DNA from: Talinum fruticosum
Lineage: Eukaryota > Streptophyta > Magnoliopsida > Caryophyllales > Talinaceae
Length of the DNA: 64,000 nt
NCBI GenBank assembly: GCA_021018815.1
Contig: JAITYX010000066.1
Location: forward strand, 3,614,881 to 3,678,880
Reading direction: 5' to 3'
The notes beneath the pieces were generated by a model that did not search any database, had not been told where the DNA came from, and worked only from the letters and a program-made list of their open reading frames with translations. The stretch's first letter is position 1, and each line of letters starts with the position of its first letter. Positions 1 through 11,468 of the stretch are shown here, piece after piece. The position numbers were made by a program, and so were the translations under genes.

Positions 1-2688
1 CATGCCAACAGCAACCTGGGCTGCTGGAAGATTTATTTCTGCAATCCATTCAGTGACCGGGTGCTCAACCTGCAAATGAAAAGTTTGACAACGTTCATTT
101 CAGGTACGAGAACATTGTCCTAACTACGACAATCCAATACACAATGTAGTTAAAAACAACGGAAAATGAGGCATATATCTGAAACTATTCAAAAATGCAT
201 ATCTATCTCAAGAGATTATCTCAAAGATAACTGTACATAAACTGGCAAGAGTGGGCTTTGCACTTATAGCATATATATTCAACTGTTTGAAGGAGGCAAA
301 TAAATGTTTAGTTAGGAAGCCCAAACAATACTTAGGAAAAGAAATAAAAATGCAATATTCTGAACTGGGTCTACTTTAACAATGTCAAGGTTATGATGAC
401 TCCAACTCAGCATGAAGCAAGTTGCAGAATAATGCCTTTAACAACCATCAGAGGAACCATTTTGTAATATGATTCCTCCTAATACACCGGATCATGCACT
501 TCCCATTAGATGCTTGAAAATGCTAAGCTAACTATACAAATAATTTGGCTTTGGTAGTCTGAGCATGCACAGATGACTCTAAGAGTTACGCTTGCTAATA
601 TCATCAAAAAGTATCACATCTGCATAATGTGAGAAAAATAATTGTTAAAGTAGATAAGTAGTAGCACTTGCTTCCAATCTTCACAAACCAATAAGAAAGT
701 GAATTAGATATATATCAAGTACCACAGCAACACTCAAGAGTTTCATCTTTACCTAATTATAATCGAAGCAAATTACTTAGTGGGTATTGAAGAGATTCCA
801 GGTCAGCTTTACCTGCAGACGAGGGTTAAGTTCTAGGAAGTAGAACTCGCCAGTGTCCATACTATACAGATATTCAACAGTGGCTGCTCCTACATAATTT
901 ACACATTTTGCCAGCCTTCTGGCTGCCTGCTCTAGTTTCTTTACTGTCTGTGGTGGTGCTACAGTAATGGGACCCTCCTCAATAATCTGTACATTTGATA
1001 CAATAGAAAGAAAACATGAGCATAAACTTGGTTAATGATGGATAAATATGCAAATGCATTGCTTTCATGAAATACATGGGCCCTTCTCTTTGAGGGGTAT
1101 ATTTGGAGCTTTACAATAATAGCCAAAAGAAATATCAAAGATCATCAATCATCTGAGAGGACCCACCTTTTGATGCCGTCTCTGGACACTGCAGTCACGG
1201 CTGTGCAATGCTGCAACATTGCCATATTGGTCACAAAGTAGCTGCACTTCTAAGTGACGGCTCTGAAACAGACAAGTAATATCCATTCTAAAACAATGTA
1301 AATTGTTCCAAAAACATAGAGTGCACTTTTTTATGAGTTAAAGTCCTGACCTGTGAAGCAACTTTCATTATAAATATGGGTGAACCAGGAACTTCACCTT
1401 GGACTTGCTTGAACAATGCCCTGACTTCATCATCATTGTGAACCTGAAAAGGTCAAAATCACAACTCTTTAAAGATCTAGGAGAGGCGCGACAACTAAAA
1501 ATGTGCTGCCTAATTGCCCAAGCATTTAGCATAACCAGAAAGGCTCTTAAACTTCATGGGGAAAAATGATGATTAATAAGGGACATAGCTATTTGACATG
1601 AGTACATAAGAAAATAGATGCATATATTTCATATCAGTGAAGTACACCGTCAGAAGGACCGAGCTCTGCTCACCTTTCGTATGCCTTTCCCTCCACCACC
1701 CCAGGAGGCCTTAATCATTGCCGGATAACCCACAACATGACAACTAGCAATAGCCCCTCTGTGGTAAAAACACAGGCTGCCCTGTATATTTCATCAGGAA
1801 TTGTATCCAGGCAACTTTCAGCAGGAACTTTTACCTGGATATTAGACATTCATGTGAGTTATGGATAAACACTTAAAACAGAACAACTGATTTAAGGGTA
1901 AGAAAAACAATTACATACATGAGAACCACTCCAAGGAAGAGTTGGAACATCTGCAGCTTGAGCAATCAAAGATGAACCAATTTTATCACCAAGAGCTGCC
2001 ATAGAAGTAGCTGGGGGCCAAGGAATACAATTCCCTTTGCGTTTAGAGCATCCGGTAGCTCAGGGTTCTCAGATGCATGCCCCCAACCAGGCCAAACTGC
2101 ATCAACATGTGTGATCTCTGCCATCTGTGGAAAAACACGAACAATGATGTCCACAAATTTGCCATCATAAACAGATCTAATTTTGTTGAAGAAACTTTTC
2201 TTTGACAAAGCGCAAGGGAAATAGTTGTAGTATAAGGACATCCCTCTTTTCTGCTCAATCTTGGCCAATAATATCAAGCTAATATCTGCTTTGGGTCTCT
2301 AAAATGAACATGGAAAACAATCAAAAGGGTAGATGAGTACCTCAACGATAAGCTGCACATTGGCATAGTTATTGTTGTTAGTCCCGCCAGGTACTTCAAC
2401 AAATTGGTCAGCTATTCGAATATGTTCAGCATTGATTCTCATATCTTCAGGAGTTGCCATGGCCACCAACAATATAGCCTTTTCTGTTCCAAAGGTTTCA
2501 TAAGCCCACGTCCTGACACTTCGTATGAATTTAACGGCTGCCATCCCATTGTTTGCGATCAAAATGCTGTGAATTGGCCTTTTCCCTCCAAGAGCATGAC
2601 AGAACTCATCAACTATAGATACTGTCGAAGAATTCCTCGTCGGAACTGTCCCATTGACATAGCCGTTGTTCTGAGATACAGCAGCCAT
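1..2688 (-). CDS. ACC1: Homomeric (cytosolic) acetyl-CoA carboxylase, N-terminal biotin carboxylase part, partial, two frameshifts
   Basis: The family makes malonyl-CoA from acetyl-CoA in the plant cytosol, for fatty-acid elongation and flavonoids. The window holds the first seven coding exons on the minus strand: 2341-2688, 1919-2124, 1674-1834, 1351-1443, 1167-1262, 813-986 and 1-69 (continuing off the left edge). All introns are GT-AG. The start is the ATG at 2686-2688 ([13 protein letters not shown]), followed by the conserved [20 protein letters not shown]. The ATP-grasp glycine loop [10 protein letters not shown] lies in exon 3. The catalytic [15 protein letters not shown] stretch spans the exon 6/7 junction. 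Exons 4, 5 and 6 are exactly 31, 32 and 58 codons. Exon 2 is 206 nt, one C short in a C run (plus strand 2013-2017). Exon 3 is 161 nt, one base short near 1751-1757. These shift the frame, so this is either a decaying copy or uncorrected assembly indels. Family identity is very secure. ACC1 versus a paralogue is inferred. Confidence 0.93.
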
Positions 2689-3540
2689 TTTGCAACCTCT
2701 TAAGGCCTAAAAGACCCCTCTTGATGAACCACAACAATCAAGCTGGTATAACTGTTCAAGACAATGATGAAAGAGTAAGCAACAAAACTAAGCGCCAATC
2801 TCTATTCAATTATGGCTGAACAAACTCAACAGATCTACTTTCAACAAGAAGACTGATGTTTAAACTTATTTCTGCATCGAAAAACAAATTTCAGGAAGCA
2901 TACTTCTTCAACAAGACAGCAACTTAAGGGGTAATTCAAAACGCGATTCTCATCACAAACACAGAAAATCACAAGTGAAATGAGCGGATCACCTTTATAC
3001 AGATGGAAAATGGAGCACACACAAAGCTGAGGCCACTCTCTATGAATTTATTCAAGTAGAAGTTCAAGTGCAAATAAGCCTAGTGAGATTCAAGAGTCCA
3101 CAATCAACAGAGGAAGGAAAATAAAATAAATAATAAATAAAGCATCCAAATGATGTCCAATTTAGACTACCCACAACAGCAGGAAGTCAGTCAACAAAAG
3201 CCAGCCACCAAAATCACTCACATTATTTAGAGAGTTTACCCAAAAAGACAATACTCTTAATATAAATAAAAAAACACCCTTAAGCCAATAGGCACAATTC
3301 TATGTCATAGTTAGCTCAACTAAACATTACCGAAAAAAACCCCACAAAGAACAAAACCCAAAATTCAATTAAACCATAAACAAAACAAAAACAAAGCAAA
3401 TAAGGAACACAAATCCAAATCAAAGAGAGAGAAAAACCAAACAAACAAACCTTTCCAAGTGATGGGCACTTGAAAATCCCTCTTTTCACTCAACTGGGCA
3501 TCTGGGCACTTGCGAACCTGGATCAAATCAATGAATTAAG
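2689..3540 (-). other. 5' leader of the ACC gene with a probable leader intron
   Basis: On the minus strand a plausible donor (GGAAAG|GTTTGT) lies at 3451/3450. A plausible acceptor (TTTTAG|GCC) lies at 2707/2706, 18 bases upstream of the ATG. This would make a leader intron of about 0.74 kb. A leader intron is common in plant housekeeping genes, but here it is inferred only from splice-like signals. No coding frame is apparent. Confidence 0.45.
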
Positions 3541-3654
3541 AGGCTAGGAATGTGATGAATGCATCAAATGATAGAACAAAATCAGAATTATGAACAATGG
3601 GGGTGGAATGGATACTCTCTTGTGTGCTATATGTGATCAGGAGAGAGAAAGAAG

Positions 3655-3760
3655 AGAAAGACTTTAAAGAGGAGGGGAGAGGGGAGAGGAGAGGTGAGAG
3701 AGGTTGGTTTGGTTTGAGGCGCAGCAAAGCAGTGGAGTTCTTCAAGTATTAACGGCGCAT
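3655..3760 (-). promoter_or_regulatory. Pyrimidine-rich probable transcription start region of the ACC gene
   Basis: Read on the minus strand, 3705-3655 is a long CT-rich tract typical of plant 5' UTRs. AT-rich DNA (AAATAAAT near 3755) lies just upstream. The start site itself cannot be placed from sequence alone. Confidence 0.3.
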
Positions 3761-3844
3761 TTATTTGGATCGTCACGTGCACCTGCCCACCTCTCAGCTA
3801 CCTCCTTCACCTGCAACTTCTCAATTCCAATCAATCATCACTCC

Positions 3845-3862
3845 CTCTCTCTCTCTCTCTCT
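3845..3862. repeat. (CT)9 microsatellite
   Basis: Perfect CT dinucleotide run just upstream of the presumed ACC start region. On the gene's strand it reads as GA repeats, a common element of plant promoters. No function is shown. Confidence 0.8.
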
Positions 3863-3870
3863 TAGTTTTC

Positions 3871-4780
3871 AAAGTCAGTGCCCAACACAGATGAGAAGAG
3901 GGGAACCAAGAGTTGCTGCCCTCAAAAACCCGAAAAAAAAACAACTAGAATGGAAATTCAATTCACAAACTAAGCACCTCCGACCCATTTGGCCCTTTTT
4001 TGTGTTTTTTTTTTGGGTAAAGGGGCAGTTCATTCTCTCCCTCCTCACCTGAGTTCTTTTTGTTTTTTAATTTTAATTTGGATCGAAGTTCTCTGTCTTG
4101 AATAACGGCATCTATCTTTCACTGTTCAGTTCGTCACATAAGTCGTGCACAGCAATTGCGGGTCGATGAGGTCGGGATTCGTTGTGACACATACGAATAT
4201 TAAATTTTATTTTAAATCGAAATCTTTCATTTTTCTAGTAAAATTTGGAGTTTAGATTGGTTTATGTTTGGTTCTTTCTTTTATTTTATGAAAGGTTATC
4301 ACAAAATTTTTGAGGTAATATTAGTGTAATTGTGACGATAATGTTAGAAATTACGTATTTATTTATTATGTAAAGTGCAATTTTCAATTTAACTAAATAA
4401 AATAAAGTAAAAAAATATAATTTTTAAGGAGTTGGAAGCATGACCTCATACAAAAAGACAGGTCTAATACATAAAATTTTGTTCATGATTATTTGGTTAG
4501 CGGAAAAAGTATTTTTTTAGAAAATAACTTTTTAGTTTTTCACTGTTTGGTTTAAAAAGAAAAAAAGAGGAACAATCACTTTCCAAATAAAAAAGAATGA
4601 GATTGAATTTTTAAGCATGTGCGACTTAATTGATTTAGATCGAAACTTGATAATCTAATGAAAAATATCAAAGAAGTCCAAAAGGTAAGTAAAATAATAA
4701 ATAGGTAATCTGTCTCGCAAGGTATCTACTTAACTTATTCTCAATGAGTATAGAGAGAAGAGAAACATAAGGAAGAGAAG
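3871..4780. other. AT-rich intergenic DNA, no gene seen
   Basis: Short homopolymers and AT-rich sequence. No convincing coding frame or element end on either strand. The 3' tail of the LINE relic may reach into the right part of this stretch, but I could not identify a poly(A) tail or target duplication. Confidence 0.5.
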
Positions 4781-4814
4781 ACTACCACATAAAAGAAGAA
4801 ATTGATAGCCTAAA

Positions 4815-4995
4815 CTTGGCTACTCAATTTGCAACATGATTGTCTTTGTTATGTTAAATGGTGACACGACAACAAGTCTTGAGGTAGCATCTTATATCAT
4901 GAATTAGAGTTTGGATCTCCGAGAGAGACAAGTATCTCGCCCTTCAATGCTTTAATTAGAACTTGATTGTCACTCTCAAGTAGTATTGAACAATA
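4815..4995 (-). pseudogene. LINE C-terminal RNase H-like domain remnant (RVT_3 type)
   Basis: The minus strand reads LLESDNQVLIKALKG, then EIQTLIHDIRCYLKTC, then HNKDNHVAN.VAK. In this family the pattern is ESDS..v..al, I.di..L and R..N.vAh.lAk. Stops and one shift are present. This places the 3' end of the LINE to the left. Confidence 0.75.
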
Positions 4996-6692
4996 TCCTA
5001 CTTGTACAGACATCTCGGACTCCATTCTCGCATAAATGTTGCTTCAACTATAGAAATGATGTCATCCCAAGTTAAATGCTCCGGCTTGGATAAATTTTTT
5101 ATCCCACCATCTAATTACAAACCAGACTTGCAATCTGTTGTAGACTATTTTGATCCATCAAAATTGATTTTGTTAATCTCCTAGTGATTTGCTCCATCTA
5201 ATAAGGTGGGTTGAGATTGTAGATGATGGTGGATGATGACTAGAAGATTATGCAAAATTCAAGTCTAACCTCCCTCTAGCCTTCCACTCAACCCATGTCT
5301 ATTTAACTTGCAAAATCGTAGTTATAGGATTATAATTTACATTTTTAAAAACCATATCATTGCAACTTTTTCATATACTCTATAACAAATTAATCATATA
5401 AACCAGTTGGATTCGGTTTTTAAGGCTCGAAGGCAACTAACATATCTTGAATGGACAAGCACACTAATGCAAAATGTTTAAATCAAGCAATTTATATATG
5501 TATGCTAAATCTCATGTTCCCTTTGCATATGAACAATTAATGGGTCAAGAGGTGGGATAATGATTCACTTTTTAATTGACAAAGTGAACAAATAGGGTCT
5601 AAATGAAGGTCTCTCTCAACTAGATTAGCTCGTAATGGCCAAGTATAACGTCCCAGCTTGCTAAAGAAAAAGTTTTAGTTTGGGTAGAATAGCAATATTC
5701 CAAATTCAACCAAAATTCAACGTGTTTGGTTTTAGTGAAATAGCCTATGCGTATTCCACGTTCCTGAATTCATCGTAAAAATAAAAAAAATGTTGCCCAA
5801 AAGGCCCCAACAAAAGAAGTCTCTAATATCATGAGCTAATATAGGAATACTTGTAATCAAATCACAAATGATACTAGGTTGAAATGAACCAAGCAGACGA
5901 AAATTTCTTTCTTTATTTGGAGTAATGAAATCACTTATAACCGCCTCGATGTAAAACATTTTGTTCTTGAAATTAGAGCTTATTCAATAAATTTTACTAT
6001 CCACACAAATTATCAAACCAGATTTAATGATATTCCTATTACCTACTTTTCATCTTATATCCTTGTGAAAGAGATCTCTTTCATTACTTAAACATTTCGA
6101 AACCCACAAATTCGCAAACTTAGATTTGCGGGAAAAAAATTAATGGTCAATGGATATTTAACTCTCATATCACCTAAACATTATCAAGTTTATTGAGATG
6201 CTTCCATATGAGTTTACACAAAAATGCTTTATTAACTACCTATATTTTCCTTAAACCCAATCCACTATCTTTTTGGGGATGCAAATCTTATCCCAAATTA
6301 CCATAGGCAACCCTTTAACATTACTTGAATTTTTCCATGGAAATTCATGATTAATTATATCAAGCGAATTGTTGTAGTATTTGGAAGTTTAAAACAATTG
6401 TATGGTATAACTAGGTTGGGATTCTAGATTTGACTCGAATAAGTCTAACTTGAGCCCTTTTAAAAGAGAATTAGCACTAATTCTACAGTTTCTTATCCGC
6501 TTTCCATAAAATATTAGAAAAATGGTTGTTGAAGCCCTCCCTTGAAAAATAAGGCAACCTAGACATTTTTCTTATGATTCTATATTAGGTATATTAAATA
6601 CCATTGAGACAATTAACCTATTAGCAGTTGTTACATTATCCGAAAGCAGCGAGTTGGCCCCAATCGAATACAAAAATCATTAAGTATAGTAT

Positions 6693-7207
6693 TCAATTTT
6701 CGGGCATGTTTTGAAATTGGACTTTCCAAAAAAGTAGACTATTATCAGCAAATAGCAAGTATGAAATTTTGTGCATTTCGTGACATATTTTTACTCCAAT
6801 TCCTGCTTTAGGAAGAAGTGAAGCTTGGAGATGTCTCGTAAACCGGAACATCCATAGAAAGATAAATGGACAGGAGACACCTTGATGAATTCCTCGTGTT
6901 GGACGGAAGAATCCATATGTTTCATCATTAAAAACAAAAGAATAGGACATTATAGTTATACATTCATGTATCCATTTTATCTAAATATCATGAAAATGTA
7001 AATCACTTAGACATGATAAATGAAGTCCCGTTCTACTCTATCATAATCTTTTACATTGCAAAATTTTTTCATAATTTCATGAATTACAAGGATATTATAT
7101 GGATAACTCTGTTGGGAACAAAAGCAATTCGAAATGGACTAACAATCCTTTCTATAATCGGTCGCATTTCATTGATAAGAATTTTAGATATAATCTTATA
7201 CAAATAG
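6693..7207 (-). pseudogene. LINE reverse transcriptase remnant
   Basis: On the minus strand near 7205-7110 the reading LYKIISKILINEMRP...VSPFRIAFVPNR matches the N-terminal RT block of plant LINEs. Further on, GFFRPTRGIHQG and ISYLLFADNSLLFWK (6693-6950) are the RGIRQGDPLS and FADDSLLF blocks. The usual FADD is FADN here, so one catalytic aspartate is lost. Stops separate the blocks. Continuation towards the zf-RVT region is suggested by weak similarity near 5730-5960. Confidence 0.85.
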
Positions 7208-8689
7208 TTACAAAAGCTAATATGGCCTGAATTGTCCAATTATTGAAGGATTATCATTTCGGAATTAACGGAATAAATATATGATTAAGTTCTATCGATA
7301 ATTTACTATCTTGGAAGAAATTAATATTACAATTTGTGATATTGTTCCCTATTATATCCTAGTTGTTGGAAAATTTTGGCCCTAGAACCATAAGACCTAG
7401 GAGCCCCTGGTAGGACTCACTTAAAAGACTACAGTCTTAACTTCAACGGGGAGAATGACATGAGTAAGTGGGGTATTCTCATTACAAATAATCTTAGACA
7501 TATTCATACATAAAGATATTAAATCGGTTGGAAATTGTGACAAAGTTTTGTTCAAGAAATTTTTTTTTTATCAAGTCGAACCTCCAAATCATTTTTAATC
7601 TTTAAAATAGTTGACCTTCACCTTTAGATATTATTACAATCATAAAATTTTTTTGAATTTATGTCATCTTGAGTTAGCCAATCTTTTTTATAAAATTTTC
7701 TACAATATTTCGATTGAAAATAAGTAGTCTTTCTCGTTGTTTGATTAAACAAGAATGCGAATGAAGAAGGTGAGAGTTAAGCGGTTCTACAAGAAGCTTA
7801 TCTTCAACCTTATGAACATGAGTAGAATTTTTTTGATGGTGCACTCACAAAAAATTACCACATGTTTTGCTACTCTAGTTTTTAAGATGGAGTTTAACTT
7901 GTTTAGTTTAGAAAAATTTCATTTACCTCTCTTAAGGTTTTGGTAAATATTTTTCTAACCATGAACTTTTCCAATTATTTATTATCTCCCTTCACATTTG
8001 TGTCAAATTATCATAAATCCCTAAAACTTTCAACTTTGTAGCAACAAGCGATTATTGGAGCTAATATTAATGATTTATTGCCATAATGATAAAAATTGTA
8101 GTCAAGATCTCACCGAAAATGAAAAAATTAAAACATTTGAGAGAGTAATGAGAGAAGAACACATATTATTAGTTTTGTGTAGAGAAGTGTCGAACAATAG
8201 GCAAAGTAGAGTTATCAAAAGACAGTGAATCCCTTGGGTCAAGTTTTCATAAGGGGGAAGGTTCATGGGCTTGCCGGGGAGAGGGTAGAGGGGAAAAGGT
8301 GAGCGAAGAGTGAAATTTTTATAATTTAAATTTTTATGATAATGAATGAAAATGTCAAGGGGGTAAAAAAATAATTGGAAAAGTTCAAAGAATCAAAACA
8401 TTTGCCCAAACCTTGAGAAAGGTAAATGAAAATTTTTTATTTAGTTTATATACCACCTTAAACATATGTGTCCCTCCGAAATTTTTGGACCTATGATTTT
8501 TGACAATTTTATTCACTTCATCATAAATAGACCAATAATTTTAAATCTAAACTTCGACCTTTTCGTTGATGGTTAGCACTATCTATGTTGAGCACCACAT
8601 AGCTATAATCGGAATAATGGTCCATATACCACCGAGCTATGAGGGTACATGTAAATACAATCCATTCATGTAATAATTATATCCAATCT

Positions 8690-8930
8690 TTCATATATGA
8701 GTTGCTTCCAGAGGAATCTTGTCCAAGTGAATAATCTTCCGGTAGGGGGAATGCTTTCACTACGAATGGAATTTAGAAAAGCTGAACCTTGTAAAGAGTT
8801 AACTTTGTACCTCCAACTTTATTTGTCAAGCTCTCCATTTCATTAAAATCTCCTATGATGCATTAAGGTAGATTAATCAAATTATTAAGTTCAAGAAGAT
8901 GGTTTCAAAAGAGTTGTTTATTGATATCCT
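8690..8930 (-). pseudogene. LINE endonuclease domain remnant
   Basis: The minus strand reads WNHLLELNNLI, then CIIGDFNEMES, then KVGGTK..., and in a shifted frame LFTWTRFLWKQLIYE. GDFNE is the conserved catalytic motif of the APE-like endonuclease of plant LINEs, and the FTWT...YERLD-type block follows it in intact elements. Stops and frame changes interrupt the domain. Confidence 0.75.
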
Positions 8931-9100
8931 TGTGTTGGGCCCTAAACCCCCTAAAACAACACTCTCTTTCATGTTAGTTTTATCATAAACAAGGAGATGA
9001 ATAACCCATGTTCCTTCAATAAAATATTTGTCGTGATGTTAACATTATTTTATAATACAAAAATTCCCCCATAATAATTATGAGGAAATACATATTTAAA

Positions 9101-9825
9101 GTGGTCATATGCCAATACGAAATAATCTTTCCAAGTGTTAACCATATTTGTCATTGTTTCAAGTAACACAAGAATATAAGGGGCAATACAAGATCATAAT
9201 TTTTCTTTGATTTGATGTTTCTTAGCATCTCGTACATTTCAAAATATAATTTCATAATAAATAAAATAGAAATCAACTAACCATATATGTGATCGAGTCA
9301 TTTAAAGTTGTCCTAAGAAATATACAAGTAAACATCATCCAAGTGCACATTAATGAAAAAAAAAAAAAAAGAAGAACACTACAAAATGAAGAAATGGCGA
9401 GTCCGTAGAAAAGCCCTATTAGTTCGAGAACCACAAGTGGTTAATTAGGATTTTAGCTTAACCAAACAATAAGTTTGATTACACTCATTTTAGATTTTTG
9501 AACAACAATAAAAAGAAAATTAGTCAAGTTAGGGACAAGCCCTAGTATTTACGAGCCACAAGTGTTTTGTTCAAAATAAGGCCTAATTTTGTTATTGTCT
9601 CGCTAATGTATGTTAACCCTTAAGCCTCCTCAAGAAATTCCAATGGCCTTCCACACAATTAGAACCCAATCCCTCTATTAATCATGATGCCCAACTTTTA
9701 GATCGAAGTATGTTGGTTGATTGCTCGTATCTACATTCGCGAAATCCTCCTCAAGCCTCCCACTCAAGTTTCTCCAACAAGGTTAAATGTTCACATGGTG
9801 TTCGATCTTCCGTAACCCATCATGA
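9101..9825. other. Intergenic DNA, no gene seen
   Basis: AT-rich. A poly(A) run sits at 9356-9370. Two related segments near 9395-9450 and 9530-9590 share AAGCCCTA...GAG/GAGCCACAAGTG, an old local duplication. Nothing else recognised. Confidence 0.4.
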
Positions 9826-10160
9826 CACTACTATAAGAACCACTTTGACGACGGTTAAAAGGATAAATCGTTATGAAAAATGGATCGATGGCACTTTTGC
9901 AAATAACCGGCATTGTGTAACACATATGACGACAGTTCTTTCAAATGAACCATCATCATATATATTGCTGAAAACATGTAACGACGGTTTTATAAAAGAA
10001 CCATCGTCATATGTGATGAACCGTTGTCAAATATCTTTTAGTTACAATCTAAAAAACCCGAGAACATATATGTTATTTCCACGCCCACTTCATCTGCTAT
10101 CTACTCTCGATCTTATCGCTCTCCACGATTCACTCTCGTCCACTTCTACTTAGATCTAGA
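9826..10160 (+). mobile_element. Terminal region of a CACTA (En/Spm) transposon, other end not found
   Basis: Starts with CACTACTATAAGAA. It is followed by subterminal motifs in both orientations: ACGACGGTT, AACCATCGTCATAT, AACCGTTGTCAAAT and related forms at 9845-10040. This inverted and direct motif density is characteristic of CACTA ends. A pyrimidine-rich leader-like stretch (10090-10350) follows. I found no matching TAGTG end or 3-bp duplication, so the element is truncated or its other end has diverged. Confidence 0.55.
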
Positions 10161-11369
10161 TCTGCTTGGAGTAATCCTCGCCGATAAGCTATCCTCACTG
10201 TTGTTCCTGTTGTTGTTCAATGTTGTTTCGCTCGCTATATCCTCTCGTCTCTCTTCTTTCTTGTAGTTGTCTTCTCTTACAAAGTATTTGCGTTGGTGGC
10301 TATGTGTGTTTCATCTGTGAATCCTCTCGTTCACTCTCGTCGTTGTTTTCCTCAATCTTACGGTATGAATCTTTATCCTTTCTTATTTTTCGCTTTAAGT
10401 TATTTACAAGATTTATATAGTTAAACGTTGAATGTATTTGGGGTAATTATGTGAATGTTGAGAATGTGGGTAATGTTTGAGATTGTTGAAATGTTGAATA
10501 TTGAGAATGTGGGTAACATTTGTTTAGTTTATTAAGTTGGAAATTCATGAAATGTTTGAGATTTTGAGAAATGGGTTTAGGAGTTTAGGATTTAATTATA
10601 GGAAATAGAATGATAATTAAGGATGATAAATCGAAAGATTGCATCCAAATTTGTTTAGGGTTTTAGAGAAATAGAAAGATAATTTGGATATAGGGTCATC
10701 CCTAAAAACTTGTCATAAAGATACATTTGTATCCAAATTTGTTTATTTTGATAAGGTGATGTTGGGGTTGACTCATTTATTCAATTATCAAAATTGGCTC
10801 TAAATATGTTTAGAGTTTGGAGAAATAGAAATATTTATGGTTTAGGATTTGGGGAAATAGAAAAATTTGTTGTTTAGGGTGTAAGGATGAAAAGGGAGAA
10901 AATATAAAGGTGAAAATGTAAAAATTGGAAAGGTATTTGGATTTTAAAAAGAGAAATTTAACCACTACAAAAAAATAACAAATTACAACAATGGTCCGTG
11001 TTATGAATATATACTAAGTAACATAATCTTTTTTGTTTTTCATATAATTCAATTAATGGCATGCTTCATTAAATTATCGTATGCATTTCATAAGCTTAAA
11101 GAACGCCTTAAAAATTTGTACATAACAAGTAATCCTAAGTCACAGTACATGTATAAATGTGTGTATAGCGCTTAGGATATTAGCTTGGTATGTATAGGTT
11201 TTTGAATTGTCCGTGTTGGACGAGTTTAAGAATAATATGATAATGGATTGTGTGGCTACTACAATCTTATCACAAATTTTTCAAGATATCACGGTGCTAA
11301 TTTCCCCACTCGTTTTTAGGTGCAATTATGATGTCCATGGATTTGATGTGTGTATCTTTACTTATGTTA
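10161..11369. other. Uncharacterised DNA, possibly interior of the CACTA fragment
   Basis: Contains AT-rich DNA with the recurring phrases GAGAATGTGGGTAA (about 10459 and 10502) and TTTAGGGTTT/GGAAATAG (10560-10870). A CACTACAAAAAAATAAC stretch at about 10971 resembles a second CACTA-type terminus. No coding frame supported. Confidence 0.35.
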
Positions 11370-11468
11370 CCATTACAATTAAGTAAGGCTCTTGGATGTA
11401 AATGGGTCTAGAAAATCAAATATAATGCGAGATGGCTCGGTTGAACGATTTAAAACACGACTTGTTAC
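11370..11468 (+). pseudogene. Ty1/copia polyprotein fragment 1 (start of RT domain)
   Basis: Reads ...LGCKWV, then after a stop KIKYNA. In a shifted frame it gives the GSVERFKxRLV block, the usual start of the copia RT domain. The reading stops at GTTAC (11464-11468), where a solo LTR is inserted, and resumes at 13088. The copia 5' LTR, gag, protease and integrase are not present to the left. Confidence 0.7.

Larger units (their letters stand above)
4780..9100 (-). mobile_element. Decayed non-LTR retrotransposon (plant L1/LINE type)
   Basis: Three hallmark LINE domains lie in the right order on the minus strand: endonuclease (about 8690-8930), reverse transcriptase (about 6690-7210) and an RNase H-like domain (about 4815-4995). 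All are full of stops and shifts, so the element is dead. Neither end is exact. I saw no ORF1, no clear poly(A) tail and no target duplication. The RNase H domain after RT is typical of plant LINEs. Most plus-strand frames in this stretch are antisense shadows. Confidence 0.8.

Noticed and set aside
2404..2703. Plus-strand open frame of 99 codons
   Set aside because: Antisense shadow of ACC exon 1.
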